Shown in pieces: positions 36,927-48,431 of a DNA stretch of 64,000 bases. Positions within the stretch are counted from its first letter, which is position 1. Every line of letters starts with the position of its first letter. Source of the DNA: Lyngbya confervoides BDU141951. Its GTDB lineage: Bacteria; Cyanobacteriota; Cyanobacteriia; Thermosynechococcales; Thermosynechococcaceae. Both the position numbers and the translations under genes were made by a program. Location of the stretch: contig NZ_JTHE03000044.1 of NCBI RefSeq assembly GCF_000817775.3, positions 124,001-188,000 on the forward strand, written 5' to 3'. The notes under the pieces are model-generated. The model had not been told where the DNA came from, searched no databases, and was given only the letters and a program-made list of their open reading frames with translations.

Positions 36927-38279
36927 TTAGTCCGCCTCCGACTCAGCCATCCCCTCTGGGGACTCATCCGGACTATCAGCTTGGACCACATCGAAATCTG
37001 TGCCCTCAGTCGCAGCCGACTCTGAAATGGACTCAGCCTCCCTAGATTCCGCTTCCATGGCCGCTAGCTCAGCCTCTCGTCTAAAGGCTCGGCTAGCTTC
37101 ACGTTCGGAAATATCCTCTGCGATCCTGGCATCCTCGGCAGCAGCATCATACTTGGCGCTGTCCTTAATATCAATCTTCCATCCTGTTAACCGAGCTGCC
37201 AGACGAACATTTTGGCCCTCTTTACCAATGGCCAAACTGAGCTGATCCTCCGCCACCAAAACGTGCACCTGACGCTCGTCAGGATCCACCAGGCGCACCT
37301 CATCCACCCGCGCCGGGCTCAGAGAATTGGCAATATAGGTGGCCGGATCGGGCGACCAGCGAATCACATCAATTTTTTCGCCCCTCAACTCATTGACCAC
37401 CGCTTGAATGCGTGACCCACGGGCGCCTATGCAAGCCCCCACGGGATCCACATCTCGATCAAGGGTGTCCACCGCAATTTTGGTGCGCGGGCCAACATAC
37501 CGGGAGGGCGGATTGGCCTCCCGCGCCACCGCCACAATGCGGACTACCTCATCTTCAATCTCAGGAACCTCGTTGGCAAACAAATAAACCACAAGCCCTG
37601 CATCGGCCCGCGAGACAATCAATTGTGGCCCTCGATGCGGACCATCAGCCACCCGCTGGAGAAACACCTTGAAGGTAGCGTTAGCGCGATAGTTGTCGTT
37701 GGGTAACTGCTCACGCTTGGGTAGCTCGGCTTCCACCTCGGGCTGACCAAATCCACTGCTGACCGCCAAAATAACAGACCGACGCTCAAATCGCAGCACA
37801 CGGGCCTGGAGAACCGTTCGCTCAAGATCTTGAAACTCTTCTTGAATGAGCTTGCGTTGATGATCTCGGAGCTTTTGGGAGAGAACCTGTTTGGTCTGAA
37901 TCGCAGCCATCCGGCCAAAGTCCCCCTGCTCCGGAGTGACATCCAAAACCACGGTGTCCCCTTCCTGCACATCGGGGGCAACCTCACGCACCTCATTTAG
38001 GGCAATTTGGTGATCGGGATTTTCAACTTCCTGAACAATGAGCTTGGTGGAGAGCACCCGGAAGCCCTCTTCCTCTAAGTCTAGGGCTACTTCAAAATTG
38101 TCAAAATACCCTTCTTCATAATGCTCTGCTTGATCCAGGTTCAAGGTCCGACGATAGCGCTCATACCCTTTCAGCAGTGCCTCTTGCAACGCCGCTTCCA
38201 CGGCCTGCTTGGGTAAATTGCGTTCACTACTGATAGTGTTGATCATCTCCTCTAGGTGAGGGAGGCGAACCATGGACAT
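36927..38279 (-). CDS. nusA: Transcription factor NusA
   Basis: 450 residues: N-terminal RNA-polymerase-binding domain, S1 domain, and two KH domains (GACIGARGSRIQAV is a KH loop; AIGKEGQNVRLAARL is the second). The Escherichia-type C-terminal acidic repeats are absent; instead an acidic Ser/Glu tail of about 60 residues follows. It controls pausing, termination and antitermination. It is the second gene of the operon, 57 bases after rimP. Confidence 0.97.
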   Translation of the reverse strand: MSMVRLPHLEEMINTISSERNLPKQAVEAALQEALLKGYERYRRTLNLDQAEHYEEGYFDNFEVALDLEEEGFRVLSTKLIVQEVENPDHQIALNEVREVAPDVQEGDTVVLDVTPEQGDFGRMAAIQTKQVLSQKLRDHQRKLIQEEFQDLERTVLQARVLRFERRSVILAVSSGFGQPEVEAELPKREQLPNDNYRANATFKVFLQRVADGPHRGPQLIVSRADAGLVVYLFANEVPEIEDEVVRIVAVAREANPPSRYVGPRTKIAVDTLDRDVDPVGACIGARGSRIQAVVNELRGEKIDVIRWSPDPATYIANSLSPARVDEVRLVDPDERQVHVLVAEDQLSLAIGKEGQNVRLAARLTGWKIDIKDSAKYDAAAEDARIAEDISEREASRAFRREAELAAMEAESREAESISESAATEGTDFDVVQADSPDESPEGMAESEAD

Positions 38280-38336
38280 AATTTTCTGTTCTCCGTAATT
38301 ATTTAATTGTGTCGGATGTGCATCATCAGTTGGGGG

Positions 38337-38798
38337 TTAGGCGGGATTGTGCAGCTGTACACTTTCAATCAGGTCAATGGGAATGATCACGATCCTTCCT
38401 TTTAAGTTAAGTTTCACACCCTCCCCAGCCTTTTCAATGAGCAGCCCTGCCCATTCCCGCTGCTTCTTGTAGGGGTCTCGGGTGCGGACCAGCACCGGAA
38501 ACCCTTTGAAGGTCACAAAGTCGCGATCTGTCGATAGAAAATCAGAAAGTCCGGGGCTCGAAATCTCCAGAACGTAGGCATCGGGAAAAATCTCAGCTTG
38601 ATCTAGAATCTCTTCAACAGCCCGACTCATCTGTTCGCAGTCATTCAGACCGGTCTCCTCGCGAAGATTGCGCACGTCAACTCGTAACACGGGCGGGGAG
38701 TGATTGGTCTGAAAGGTGACGTTGACAATTTCTAACCCCAAGCCATGAGCGACAGGCCGAATCAGTGGCAAAACTTGTTCAATGACAGGATGCGACAT
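38337..38798 (-). CDS. rimP: Ribosome maturation factor RimP
   Basis: 153 residues, full length. The N-terminal alpha/beta domain includes LEIVNV, LRVDVR and the family stretch LEISSPGLSDFL; a C-terminal SH3-like domain follows. It assists late assembly of the 30S subunit. It is the first gene of the rimP-nusA-ylxR-infB operon, whose promoter should lie in 38799-38929. Confidence 0.96.
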   Translation of the reverse strand: MSHPVIEQVLPLIRPVAHGLGLEIVNVTFQTNHSPPVLRVDVRNLREETGLNDCEQMSRAVEEILDQAEIFPDAYVLEISSPGLSDFLSTDRDFVTFKGFPVLVRTRDPYKKQREWAGLLIEKAGEGVKLNLKGRIVIIPIDLIESVQLHNPA

Positions 38799-38929
38799 TA
38801 CAGCACCGAAACTCTAGCCATAAAAAAAGCGGGGGATGACCACCCACTCTAGATGAATTCTCAAATTGCATGAGAAAGAGAGTCACCTCTCTTCTTAGCT
38901 AGTCTAGCTCATATTCGACAGTTCGCTGA

Positions 38930-40408
38930 CTATTTTGGGGTCGACGACAAAACCTGAACCGGGCTGGTGCGCGGGGCACTCTGCTGGGCCTGGCGAAGTT
39001 GTACCACCTCAGTCACGGTTTGCTCAAGGTCTTGGGACTCAAGATTTTTAATCAGCGTTAGCTTCACCTCCTCAATCATGTCGGTGATCAAAAGCTGAAG
39101 CTCCCGCATGAGGGTTTCATCTAGCAGTTCCTCCCGCACTGAGGCCATGAAGACCTCCGCTAGGTGGTTGGCTAGATCCTGTCCCTTTTGGTCCTTTAAG
39201 GTCTGCTCTAGGGTCTGCAAACTTCCCTGCGTGATCTGATGGACCACCTGCGCTGTCACTGCTTGGGGCACCATATTCAATCCTGGGATGCCTTGAACCG
39301 TCCCGTACAGGGGAACCTGGGCCAGCCCCTGTTGAAGGGCATGGCGCAAAACCGCCTCCATCTCTGGCTGCACCCGCGGTAAGACCTTGGAAACTATCAT
39401 CCTCATCAGACGCTCGATAATCTCCTGACTTTCGTTGACATCGTTGATCTCCACAATCTCCCCTGGGGTAGCCAGCCACCGGCGCAAGACCCCCTGACCG
39501 ATGGCCGATTGGGCAAGATTGAGGGTGCGCACGACCACCAGTTGAGACATATCCTCCAGGAGATTTTCAGCCAGGTAATGGTTAACCTGTGCCTGAATCC
39601 TATCGAGGTGGATCCAGCAGACTTGATGACAGCGTAGTAAAACCGGAAGAATGCGTAAAACCCGCCAGAAGGGCAACAGCAGGAATAGGTCGTACCATCG
39701 CCACAGCAGTGCATCAATCCAGCCTACGTCCGGTCGCCGCCGCCGAATGACGTAGGTACGCACCAGCAGATCAAGGGCAAACAGTCCCGTAAACCAAATA
39801 TCAATCAGGATGAAGTAATCGACGAAGGTTCCACTTTCGCCAATGGGCCGAAAATAGTTGGTGGCAATCAGGGGCGCAATTTTGCGCTCAAACCAGTCCA
39901 ACTCTCGATCGGTGGGTGTGGCTTGCAGGTAGCTGAGGCTCCAAAACTGGCGAAAGGAGTCCTTGGAAGACTCCAGACCCAGATGGTCTCGCATGCGATT
40001 CTTGATTTTCTCCAGTGTTCCCGACTTGTCTGCCAGCTCAAAGGGATTTTCGTCCACCATCGCTACGCTCTGTTCTCGCAGCGCAGCCAGCAGATCTTGG
40101 GCTTGGGAACTCTCTAGCCCCGCAGTGCGACGCACCTGCTGAAAGGCTTCAAAGGTCTTGAGATATTGATCAGTATCTCGATAAGGTTCAATGCCTTTTA
40201 CCTTGTCATAGGCCTGTGCAATCCAGGGCAGATGGGACAGGTAGAAATCGCGCAGGGAAAGGTAGCTCAGGTCAAACAGCACCAGGCCATAGTTCACGAT
40301 AGCGGTCAGGGCCATGATCCGGGCCAGGCCAATTGCGATGGGATGACCTTTCGGCTTGCGCTTGGGTTTACGGTACCGTTGGGTGGAGTAAACAGGCTGG
40401 GTAGTCAT
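38930..40408 (-). CDS. Cyanobacterial membrane protein of unknown function
   Basis: 492 residues, not recognised as a named family. A basic head (RKPKRKPKGHP) precedes one helix (about 27-50), then a soluble stretch of about 130 residues and three further hydrophobic segments (about 200-275) including a basic loop VIRRRRPDVGW, a pattern reminiscent of a voltage-sensor-like module. The C-terminal 200 residues are helical and polar, with repeated amphipathic stretches. No pore or catalytic motif could be identified. It lies upstream of nothing obvious and is separated from the infB operon by 130 bases. Confidence 0.8.
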   Translation of the reverse strand: MTTQPVYSTQRYRKPKRKPKGHPIAIGLARIMALTAIVNYGLVLFDLSYLSLRDFYLSHLPWIAQAYDKVKGIEPYRDTDQYLKTFEAFQQVRRTAGLESSQAQDLLAALREQSVAMVDENPFELADKSGTLEKIKNRMRDHLGLESSKDSFRQFWSLSYLQATPTDRELDWFERKIAPLIATNYFRPIGESGTFVDYFILIDIWFTGLFALDLLVRTYVIRRRRPDVGWIDALLWRWYDLFLLLPFWRVLRILPVLLRCHQVCWIHLDRIQAQVNHYLAENLLEDMSQLVVVRTLNLAQSAIGQGVLRRWLATPGEIVEINDVNESQEIIERLMRMIVSKVLPRVQPEMEAVLRHALQQGLAQVPLYGTVQGIPGLNMVPQAVTAQVVHQITQGSLQTLEQTLKDQKGQDLANHLAEVFMASVREELLDETLMRELQLLITDMIEEVKLTLIKNLESQDLEQTVTEVVQLRQAQQSAPRTSPVQVLSSTPK

Positions 40409-40522
40409 GGGCCTTTTGCGATCAGCAGCGGTTGCCCCTTAGGGGCAGGGAAGCATTGATGGTTCGTGGGTGAGGATCTCTGAGTGCGTTTTTCATTCTG
40501 ACTCATGCTCCGCTGGGGAAGC

Positions 40523-40555
40523 CCATGGGCAATCGGATCAGGTTGTTGCCCATGG
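40523..40555. repeat. 10-bp inverted repeat between two minus-strand genes
   Basis: CCATGGGCAA (40523-40532) and TTGCCCATGG (40546-40555) surround a 13-base loop. It lies between the thioredoxin-like gene and the membrane-protein gene. No T-run follows, so terminator action is uncertain. Confidence 0.7.
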
Positions 40556-40576
40556 CCCCTGGGGAGAAGGCACAGC

Positions 40577-40888
40577 TTAGGCCTGCGCTAAGACGGTCTG
40601 AAGTCGCTGCCGAAATTCACCTTTGGGGTGCCCCCCTTTCACTTCCCCCACAATCGTAAAGTCCCCTTCTGGGTTGTCACAGACAATATAGGTGGGCCAT
40701 CCCATTTCTGATTTATCGGGATATTGAGCCAGCAGAATTTTGCGGTACTGACGATAGGTCGCGGTGTCTTGCATCTTGACGTCAATAAAATCTAGCCCCA
40801 GTTCTTGCGCTACTTTTTGATCGTAAAATGCCATCTTGTGGCAAATCCCACAGTCTTCGGAGGAAAACTTGATCACGGAACGTCCCAT
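40577..40888 (-). CDS. Thioredoxin-family protein
   Basis: 103 residues with a CGIC active-site pair (C13, C16) in the usual place after the first strand, and a cis-Pro loop in GWPTYIV. Length and fold fit a small cytoplasmic thioredoxin-like protein, but the CGIC pair and the charged helix after it differ from classical WCGPC thioredoxins. The redox partner is unknown. The groES promoter region lies on its upstream side, so the two genes are divergent. Confidence 0.87.
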   Translation of the reverse strand: MGRSVIKFSSEDCGICHKMAFYDQKVAQELGLDFIDVKMQDTATYRQYRKILLAQYPDKSEMGWPTYIVCDNPEGDFTIVGEVKGGHPKGEFRQRLQTVLAQA

Positions 40889-41059
40889 CGGCCTCTCCTT
40901 CGCCAGATACAGTTCTTACGCACGCCACGACCTGAGGGCCGTAACGGTGACGAGTCCACCCTTCAGTGTACAAATAAACGATGTCGCCCTCAGCCGATTT
41001 CCTGTTTCAAGTGCCGGTGAACGGCTTCAGTTGGTCCTATTGTTCTCTTCTCTGGCTCA

Positions 41060-41075
41060 GTTCGGGAACCCGTAC
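41060..41075 (+). promoter_or_regulatory. K-box of the groESL promoter
   Basis: GTTCGGGAACCCGTAC matches the reported cyanobacterial K-box consensus GTTCGG-NNAN-CCNNAC at every fixed position. In cyanobacteria this element mediates light and heat induction of groE independently of HrcA. Confidence 0.82.
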
Positions 41076-41086
41076 AGTGCAACGCA

Positions 41087-41116
41087 TTGATATTGGTAAA
41101 TCAACTCGGATACATT
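41087..41116 (+). promoter_or_regulatory. Likely sigma-70 promoter of groESL
   Basis: TTGATA (41087-41092) and TACATT (41111-41116) are 18 bases apart. The CIRCE element starts inside the -10 box, which is the normal placement for repression. Confidence 0.6.
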
Positions 41117-41141
41117 AGCACTCGTGAGTTGAGAGTGCTAA
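41115..41141 (+). promoter_or_regulatory. CIRCE operator (HrcA site)
   Basis: An exact TTAGCACTC-N9-GAGTGCTAA, the HrcA binding site, lies 68 bases before groES. The hrcA gene itself is not in the window. Confidence 0.97.
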
Positions 41142-41209
41142 TTTCCTACGGCGCTCTTGATTTAATCTATCTGTCGTTCTCATTTAATCGGAAGTTCGGA
41201 GAATTCAAT

Positions 41210-41521
41210 ATGGCTGCTGTATCCTTAAGTGTCTCTACAGTAAAGCCTCTGGGCGATCGCGTATTTGTTAAAGTTAGCGCCTCTGAGGAGAGAACTGCCG
41301 GAGGAATTTTGCTCCCGGATAACGCACAGGAAAAGCCTCAGGTGGGCGAAATTACCGCCGTTGGTCCTGGGAAGCGCAATGACGATGGCACTCGTCAGGA
41401 ACTAGAAGTCAATATTGGCGACAAGGTGCTCTACTCCAAGTATGCCGGCACCGACATCAAGCTAGGCGGTGAGGAGTATGTTCTGCTCTCTGAGAAGGAT
41501 ATTCTCGCAGTCGTTTCCTAG
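41210..41521 (+). CDS. groES: Co-chaperonin GroES
   Basis: 103 residues from ATG 41210 ([18 protein letters not shown]); the frame extends upstream to 41087 but that part covers the promoter and CIRCE. The mobile loop sequence ([12 protein letters not shown]) is intact. GroES caps the GroEL ring during folding. Controlled by CIRCE and K-box, and co-transcribed with groEL 106 bases downstream. Confidence 0.98.
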   Translation: MAAVSLSVSTVKPLGDRVFVKVSASEERTAGGILLPDNAQEKPQVGEITAVGPGKRNDDGTRQELEVNIGDKVLYSKYAGTDIKLGGEEYVLLSEKDILAVVS

Positions 41522-41618
41522 ACAGCTCGACCGATAGAGGGGAACTCCTCTCGGTGCTTTCCCGCGGAAAGCAGTTCGCAATGCATACCTTTCAAGTCAT
41601 CTTGTTTACGAGAGTTAG

Positions 41619-43262
<1,644 letters not shown>

Positions 43263-43317
43263 TCCTTAAGCCCAGATTCCCAGTGAGCGAGGGTTCATTG
43301 GGAATTGCATTCTCCCG

Positions 43318-43355
43318 AATTCCCCGCCATTCCTCCCTAAGGATGGCGGGGAATT
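43318..43355. terminator. Terminator after groEL
   Basis: AATTCCCCGCCAT (43318-43330) pairs exactly with 43343-43355 around a 12-base loop, followed by AATTTTTA on the plus strand. The 13-bp arms allow it to act in both directions between convergent groEL and moaE. Confidence 0.9.
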
Positions 43356-43454
43356 AATTTTTACCCAGGCCTGAATTCTGGCTAGCACCTGGAGATTGTC
43401 AGGAGCAGCCCGAGGGTTATGCCAGTGCCGCGCTTGTTCTGGAAGACAGCACTG

Positions 43455-43976
43455 CTAGGGAGACGATCCATGCAGGGACTCGCAGTTGGCAATACTGACC
43501 CAACTGCTAGATCCATCGCCCCAGTGCTCTTTTTTCCAGATCGGCGCTTCGTGCTTTAGGGTATCAATGGCATATTGGCCCGCCGCAAATGCCTCTGCGC
43601 GGTGTGGTGCGCCTATGGCCACCAGAACGCTAATATCTCCGACCTCCAGGTATCCAATGCGATGGTGAATTGCCACATGCTGGATGCTTGGCCAGCGCTG
43701 GCGAATCTGGTCGGCAATCCCTTGAAAAACTCGGATGGCCATAGGTTCATAGGCCTGGTATTCCAGTGCAACCACGGGGCGATGGTCTGTCTGATTGCGG
43801 ACCATCCCACTCATGATAACGATTGCCCCATGGGCCGGCGCGTCCACGGCTTGGTAAACCTCATTGAGCAGCAGGGGGGCCAAGGTAATTCGAAACGGCT
43901 CTAGATGAGGGGGTGAAGTCCTGGACTCCCCCAATTCACGGGAGGTTCGGATGGGGGGGCTCTGGAGGTCGCTCAT
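43455..43976 (-). CDS. moaE: Molybdopterin synthase catalytic subunit
   Basis: 173 residues. MoaE transfers sulfur, with MoaD, to precursor Z to form molybdopterin. Catalytic elements are VALEYQAYEPMA, HHRIGYLEVGD and WKKEHWGD (active-site Lys). The first 30 residues (RTSRELGESRTS) are an extra N-terminal segment compared with the family norm; a later start is possible. No other moa gene is adjacent. The long upstream region may hold a regulatory RNA. Confidence 0.92.
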   Translation of the reverse strand: MSDLQSPPIRTSRELGESRTSPPHLEPFRITLAPLLLNEVYQAVDAPAHGAIVIMSGMVRNQTDHRPVVALEYQAYEPMAIRVFQGIADQIRQRWPSIQHVAIHHRIGYLEVGDISVLVAIGAPHRAEAFAAGQYAIDTLKHEAPIWKKEHWGDGSSSWVSIANCESLHGSSP

Positions 43977-44369
43977 GAAATGCTCCTATCCTGCCTCTTA
44001 ATCTTAGCTTTGAGGGTCTACGGCTGCCTCAATTTAAACGCTAAACCCCCTGGGGGGTGTCGTCGGAGCATCGATCCCAGGGAACTTAGCAGGTCCCTGC
44101 CCGGTCAGAGCCCATGACGGGGAGTCCGGGGGCAACCGTCTCCTCGCCAACTCCGCGTCAGGAGACGGCATCCTGGGGCTATGGATTGTCAAATTCAACC
44201 GGGTATGCCAGATTAGTGTCTAATTGTAAATTTCTAGTTTAAATCCTATAGTCCAACCCTCAATTAACGGTCCTAAAGCCGGACAAAGTGGATTGCTAGA
44301 CTATATCCTGAATCTTTACCCATCCTTTCGCCTCTGTATTTCTAGATAACCTAAGCCAGTTTTTATCCC
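43977..44369. other. Structured intergenic region, moaE / polysaccharide export
   Basis: Divergent region of 393 bases with several inverted repeats: ACCCCC/GGGGGT at 44045-44058, and CCGTCTCCT/AGGAGACGG at 44136-44144 and 44160-44168 with a 15-base loop. GC content falls sharply after about 44190, which looks like a promoter zone for the plus-strand gene. The stems could be part of a leader RNA for either gene; no known riboswitch consensus was matched with confidence. Confidence 0.6.
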
Positions 44370-45854
44370 ATGGTTTCCTCTCGCATTGTGTCCTCCCGAA
44401 ATAGCAATCTGTGGGTCGTCAACGCACCCAGGGTCGCAGGTTTAAGTGCGCTGACCCTGATGCTGCTAGGGGCTGAAATCCTGCGGCCTAATCCCACCCT
44501 GGCTCAGATTTCGGCACCTGAAACAGCAAGAACGTCGACGGGGTCGGCGCCACTGGTGGAATATGTTCTGGGGCCAGGGGATGAGATTAAGCTGGACATG
44601 TACGGTCAGGACAATTTGTTTACCACCTCCTACATTGTTTTGGTAGACGGCACCATTAGCCTTCCTTTTATCGGCCGAGTGGGGGTAGGGGGTAGCACAA
44701 TTAGTCAGGCCCAGCAGCTCATTGCACAACGGTATACACAGTTTTTTAAGCGTCCCTACGTCACCGTGGTTCTCCTCAAACCTCGGGATATCAAGGTGAA
44801 TATCGCCGGTGAGGTGCTTCGCCCTGGCCCCTATCCCATTCCCCAAACTGAGCAAAACCCGACCGTCTCTTCGTTAATTAAATTGGCGGGAGGACATTCT
44901 CAATCTGCGGATTTGCAAAATGTGGAGGTGCGTCGTCCCCGTAAAGATGGTACGGAAGAGGTGCTTAAGGCGGACATTTTGAGGTTAATTCGAGATGGGG
45001 ACGGATCTCAAAATCTATTTCTGCGCGACGGCGATACCGTGATTGTCCGACCCGCCCTAACCACTGACTTGGCGGACACTGACCTTCTGGGGAACAATAG
45101 CCTGACGCCCAGTAGCTCTGAACCTTTGAACGTGGCTGTGGTGGGGGAAGTATATCGGCCAGGCCCCTACGTGATTAGTTCTGCCAACGCAATTATTCGA
45201 GAGGCTGGGGATCAAGGGACGCAGTCCGGGGCGAATAGCCTGGGCCAGCCTCGCCTCACCCAAGCGATTCAGCGGGCCGGAGGGATTAAGCCAGAGGCGG
45301 ATGTGCGAAAAATTCAAATTAGGCGCATCACTCGATTTGGAGATGAAAAAATCCTGGAGGTGGATCTTTGGAAACTTCTACAAGAGGGTGACCTGAAGCA
45401 AGATATTGCGCTGCAAAACCGGGACACCATCATCATTCCCACCGCAACCGATATCGCAACGAGTGAAAAAATCGAGCTCTCAGAATCCACCCTCTCGCCG
45501 GAGACGATTGATGTGAATATTGTGGGTGAAGTTCGCCAACCAGGCCTGGTGAAAATTCGCCCCAATACTCCCCTCTCCCAGGCTGTCTTGGCGGCCGGCG
45601 GATTTGATAACAAGCGAGCTAACAAAAAGTCGGTGGATCTGATCCGTCTAGAACCAGATGGCACCGTCAATCAGCGTCGCATTACCCTGTCCTTTGACGG
45701 TGAAATTAACGAACAAACCAATCCGGCGCTGAAAAACAATGATGTGGTGGTGATTCGCCGATCCGGCTTGACTCAATTTTCCGATAACTTTGGATCAGTG
45801 GTTTCCCCCTTTACTGGGGTCTTTAGCTTTATTCGGCTGTTGCCAGGACTTTAG
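44370..45854 (+). CDS. Polysaccharide export protein with SLBB repeats
   Basis: 494 residues. A signal sequence covers about residues 20-46 (ends PTLAQI). A polysaccharide export (Wza-type) domain begins at YVLGPGDEIKLDMYGQDN, followed by three SLBB domains beginning with NIAGEVLRPGPY, AVVGEVYRPGPY and NIVGEVRQPGLV. Such proteins form the outer-membrane channel for capsule or exopolysaccharide. No Wzc or glycosyltransferase gene is adjacent; the next gene is glgA. Confidence 0.93.
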   Translation: MVSSRIVSSRNSNLWVVNAPRVAGLSALTLMLLGAEILRPNPTLAQISAPETARTSTGSAPLVEYVLGPGDEIKLDMYGQDNLFTTSYIVLVDGTISLPFIGRVGVGGSTISQAQQLIAQRYTQFFKRPYVTVVLLKPRDIKVNIAGEVLRPGPYPIPQTEQNPTVSSLIKLAGGHSQSADLQNVEVRRPRKDGTEEVLKADILRLIRDGDGSQNLFLRDGDTVIVRPALTTDLADTDLLGNNSLTPSSSEPLNVAVVGEVYRPGPYVISSANAIIREAGDQGTQSGANSLGQPRLTQAIQRAGGIKPEADVRKIQIRRITRFGDEKILEVDLWKLLQEGDLKQDIALQNRDTIIIPTATDIATSEKIELSESTLSPETIDVNIVGEVRQPGLVKIRPNTPLSQAVLAAGGFDNKRANKKSVDLIRLEPDGTVNQRRITLSFDGEINEQTNPALKNNDVVVIRRSGLTQFSDNFGSVVSPFTGVFSFIRLLPGL

Positions 45855-45912
45855 GACCTTAGACCCCAATGGGCTGCTTTTCCTGATGGCCATCAGCCCC
45901 TAAGATAAGAGA

Positions 45913-47364
45913 ATGCGTATTCTTTTTGTTGCGGCTGAGGCAGCGCCAATCGCCAAGGTTGGTGGCATGGGAGATGTGGTGGGCTCCCTACCTAAAATGC
46001 TTCAGAAAATGGGGCATGATGTCCGGATTTTCCTGCCCTACTATGGATTCTTGCCCCACAAGGTGACAGTTCCGGACCATCCCGTTTGGACGGGGGCAGC
46101 CATGTTCCAGGAGTTTGCGGTCTTTGAGACTCTGCTACCGGGAACGGAACTGCCACTGTATTTGTTTGGCCATCCAGCGTTTGCCAAATCTGGCATTTAT
46201 GGAGGCGAGGACGAAGCTTGGCGCTTTACCCTGTTTGCAAACGGCGCGGCGGAATTTTGCTGGAATTTTTGGAAGCCTGAGATTATCCATTGCCATGATT
46301 GGCATACTGGCATGATTCCGGTGTGGATGCATCAATCCCCAGATATCAAGACGGTGTTTACAATCCATAACCTGGCGTATCAGGGGCCGAGCCGCAGCCA
46401 GCTAGAAGCCATGACCTGGTGTCCCTGGTACATGCAGGGAGATAACACCATGGCAGCAGCTTTGCTATACGCAGATCGCGTGAATACGGTGTCGCCCACC
46501 TATGCCCAGCAGATTCAAACTCCAGAGTACGGGGAATCCCTCCACGGTCTTTTGTCCTATGTCCAGGAGAAAAGCAGCGGGATTCTAAATGGGATTGATC
46601 TGGACCTGTTCAATCCTGCCACTGATGATGCTCTGCAGCAGCGGTTTGACGTTGAGTCCTTAGATCAGCGCCAGGTTAATAAATTGGCGCTGCAAGAGGA
46701 CCTGGGTCTAACCCTATCGGACCAAACCTTTCTGTTGGGGATGGTCAGTCGCATCGTGGAGCAGAAGGGGTTAGATCTGATTTTGCGGGTGATTGATAAG
46801 TTCTTGACCTTTACAGACTCCCAATTTGTGGTGGTGGGAACAGGCGATCGCGCCTATGAGACCCAGCTCTGGCAACTGGCGTCTCGACATCTCGGGCGCA
46901 TGTCTGTGCAGCTGCTTCACAGCGATCGCATTGCGCGCCGCGTGTATGCGGGCATTGATGCCTTTTTAATGCCGAGCCGGTTTGAACCCTGCGGCATTTC
47001 CCAGATGATTGCCATGCGCTACGGATCGGTGCCCATCGTGCGACGCACCGGTGGCCTGGTGGACACCGTCGAACATCATCATCCCCAGCGGCAAGAGGGG
47101 ACAGGCTACTGCTTTGATCGCTACGACCCTCTGGACCTTTACACCTGCATGGTGCGAGCTTCAGAGGCTTTTCGGTTTCAAGACCACTGGCGATCGCTGC
47201 AAAAGCGCGGAATGTCCATGGACTTTAGCTGGCAGAAGTCGGCCCTTCAGTACAACCAGCTCTATCATGCTCTGTTGGGCCGGCCCCTCGCCCCCGAACT
47301 AGTCCCTGCGGTGCCGCCAGCCGATTCCCGGGTTCCCTCGGTAGATTCTGCCATTTCCAGCTAG
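45913..47364 (+). CDS. glgA: Glycogen synthase
   Basis: 483 residues, GT5 family. It adds glucose from ADP-glucose to glycogen. The N-terminal KVGGMGDV (K15) binds substrate, and the C-terminal EPCGISQM is the retaining-GT motif. The last 20 residues (Pro/Ser-rich) are an extra tail. Cyanobacteria often have two glgA genes; this one cannot be placed in a subtype with certainty, although KVGGMGDV is the pattern common in one group. The start ATG at 45913 follows a short spacer from the polysaccharide export gene. Confidence 0.95.
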   Translation: MRILFVAAEAAPIAKVGGMGDVVGSLPKMLQKMGHDVRIFLPYYGFLPHKVTVPDHPVWTGAAMFQEFAVFETLLPGTELPLYLFGHPAFAKSGIYGGEDEAWRFTLFANGAAEFCWNFWKPEIIHCHDWHTGMIPVWMHQSPDIKTVFTIHNLAYQGPSRSQLEAMTWCPWYMQGDNTMAAALLYADRVNTVSPTYAQQIQTPEYGESLHGLLSYVQEKSSGILNGIDLDLFNPATDDALQQRFDVESLDQRQVNKLALQEDLGLTLSDQTFLLGMVSRIVEQKGLDLILRVIDKFLTFTDSQFVVVGTGDRAYETQLWQLASRHLGRMSVQLLHSDRIARRVYAGIDAFLMPSRFEPCGISQMIAMRYGSVPIVRRTGGLVDTVEHHHPQRQEGTGYCFDRYDPLDLYTCMVRASEAFRFQDHWRSLQKRGMSMDFSWQKSALQYNQLYHALLGRPLAPELVPAVPPADSRVPSVDSAISS

Positions 47365-47425
47365 GATAGTCAGGGTCCAGAACGTTTTGGATGGTTTATT
47401 GTGTTAGTAAAGATTGGGCAATTTT

Positions 47426-47683
47426 ATGACTATCTACGTTGGTAATCTTTCCTACAACGCCTCCGAAGGAGATATTCGGGAGGTTTTTGGAGAATATGGG
47501 TCAGTGAGTCGCGTGGTGGTGCCCACCGATCGAGAAACCGGCAAAATGAGGGGGTTTGCCTTTGTGGAAATGTCAACCGATGAAGAGGAAGATACCGCCA
47601 TCGAGGACCTGAACGGAGCCGAATGGATGGGGCGTAGTCTCCGCGTGAATAAAGCCAAGCCCCGCGACAATAACCGCCGTTAG
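47426..47683 (+). CDS. RRM RNA-binding protein
   Basis: 85 residues from ATG 47426. A single RRM with RNP2 IYVGNL (3-8) and RNP1 MRGFAFVEM (41-49). It lacks the Gly-rich tail found in the cold-inducible Rbp proteins and ends PRDNNRR, which places it in the short class of cyanobacterial Rbp. These bind mRNAs, and some localise photosystem or fatty-acid transcripts. The frame extends four codons upstream. Confidence 0.93.
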   Translation: MTIYVGNLSYNASEGDIREVFGEYGSVSRVVVPTDRETGKMRGFAFVEMSTDEEEDTAIEDLNGAEWMGRSLRVNKAKPRDNNRR

Positions 47684-47798
47684 TGTACCAGGGGGACTCC
47701 CCTCCGTTCCCCCAACTCAGCCCTATGCCCCTTCGTGATCTCTACGCCCCTTCATGGTCTGGTGGGCATGATCTGATGGGGCGGTTCTCTTTGAGGCC

Positions 47799-48317
47799 CT
47801 AGACTCTGGCTTGCAAGGATTTTAAATATTCGGTGTTTACTCCTGACTCGCGGGTCAGGGCGATTTTACCGGTGCGGGCAATTTCCGTGATGCCAAACTT
47901 GGTGAGCATCTGAACAATGGCAACCATTTTGCCTGGATCCCCGGACACTTCAATTACCAGGGAATTAGAGGACATATCCACTACCTTGGCCCGGAAAACA
48001 TGGGCAATTTCAATGATTTCTGAGCGGGTTGACGGCTCTGCATTGACCTTGAGCAGCATCAGCTCTCGTTCAACGCAGGGAATTTCGGTAATATCTTGCA
48101 CCTTCAACACGTTAATCAGTTTGTAGAGGTGCTTGGTGAGCTGCTCAATGACGCGATCGTCCCCTGCCACGACCATGGTAATTCGAGACACCCCAAGTCG
48201 CTCCGCTGGTCCAACGGCCAGGCTTTCGATATTAAACCCACGCCTGGCAAATAACCCGGAGATTCGACTGAGAACTCCCGTTTCATCCTCAACTAAAACA
48301 GACAGCGTGTGTTTCAT
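47799..48317 (-). CDS. ilvN: Acetolactate synthase small (regulatory) subunit
   Basis: 172 residues. An N-terminal ACT domain ([17 protein letters not shown]) and a second ACT-like C-terminal domain. It confers valine feedback on the large subunit IlvB and raises its activity in branched-chain amino acid synthesis. ilvB is not in the window. It converges with the RRM gene. Confidence 0.95.
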   Translation of the reverse strand: MKHTLSVLVEDETGVLSRISGLFARRGFNIESLAVGPAERLGVSRITMVVAGDDRVIEQLTKHLYKLINVLKVQDITEIPCVERELMLLKVNAEPSTRSEIIEIAHVFRAKVVDMSSNSLVIEVSGDPGKMVAIVQMLTKFGITEIARTGKIALTRESGVNTEYLKSLQARV

Positions 48318-48431
48318 AACCTACCTAAGTTAACGCGGTAATGATTCAATTCGGCAATTAAAAGCCAGGCTTTTTATTTTAACGAATGATCAGGTGTGGG
48401 GATCGACTTTCGTCCTGAACTCTACCGGGTA

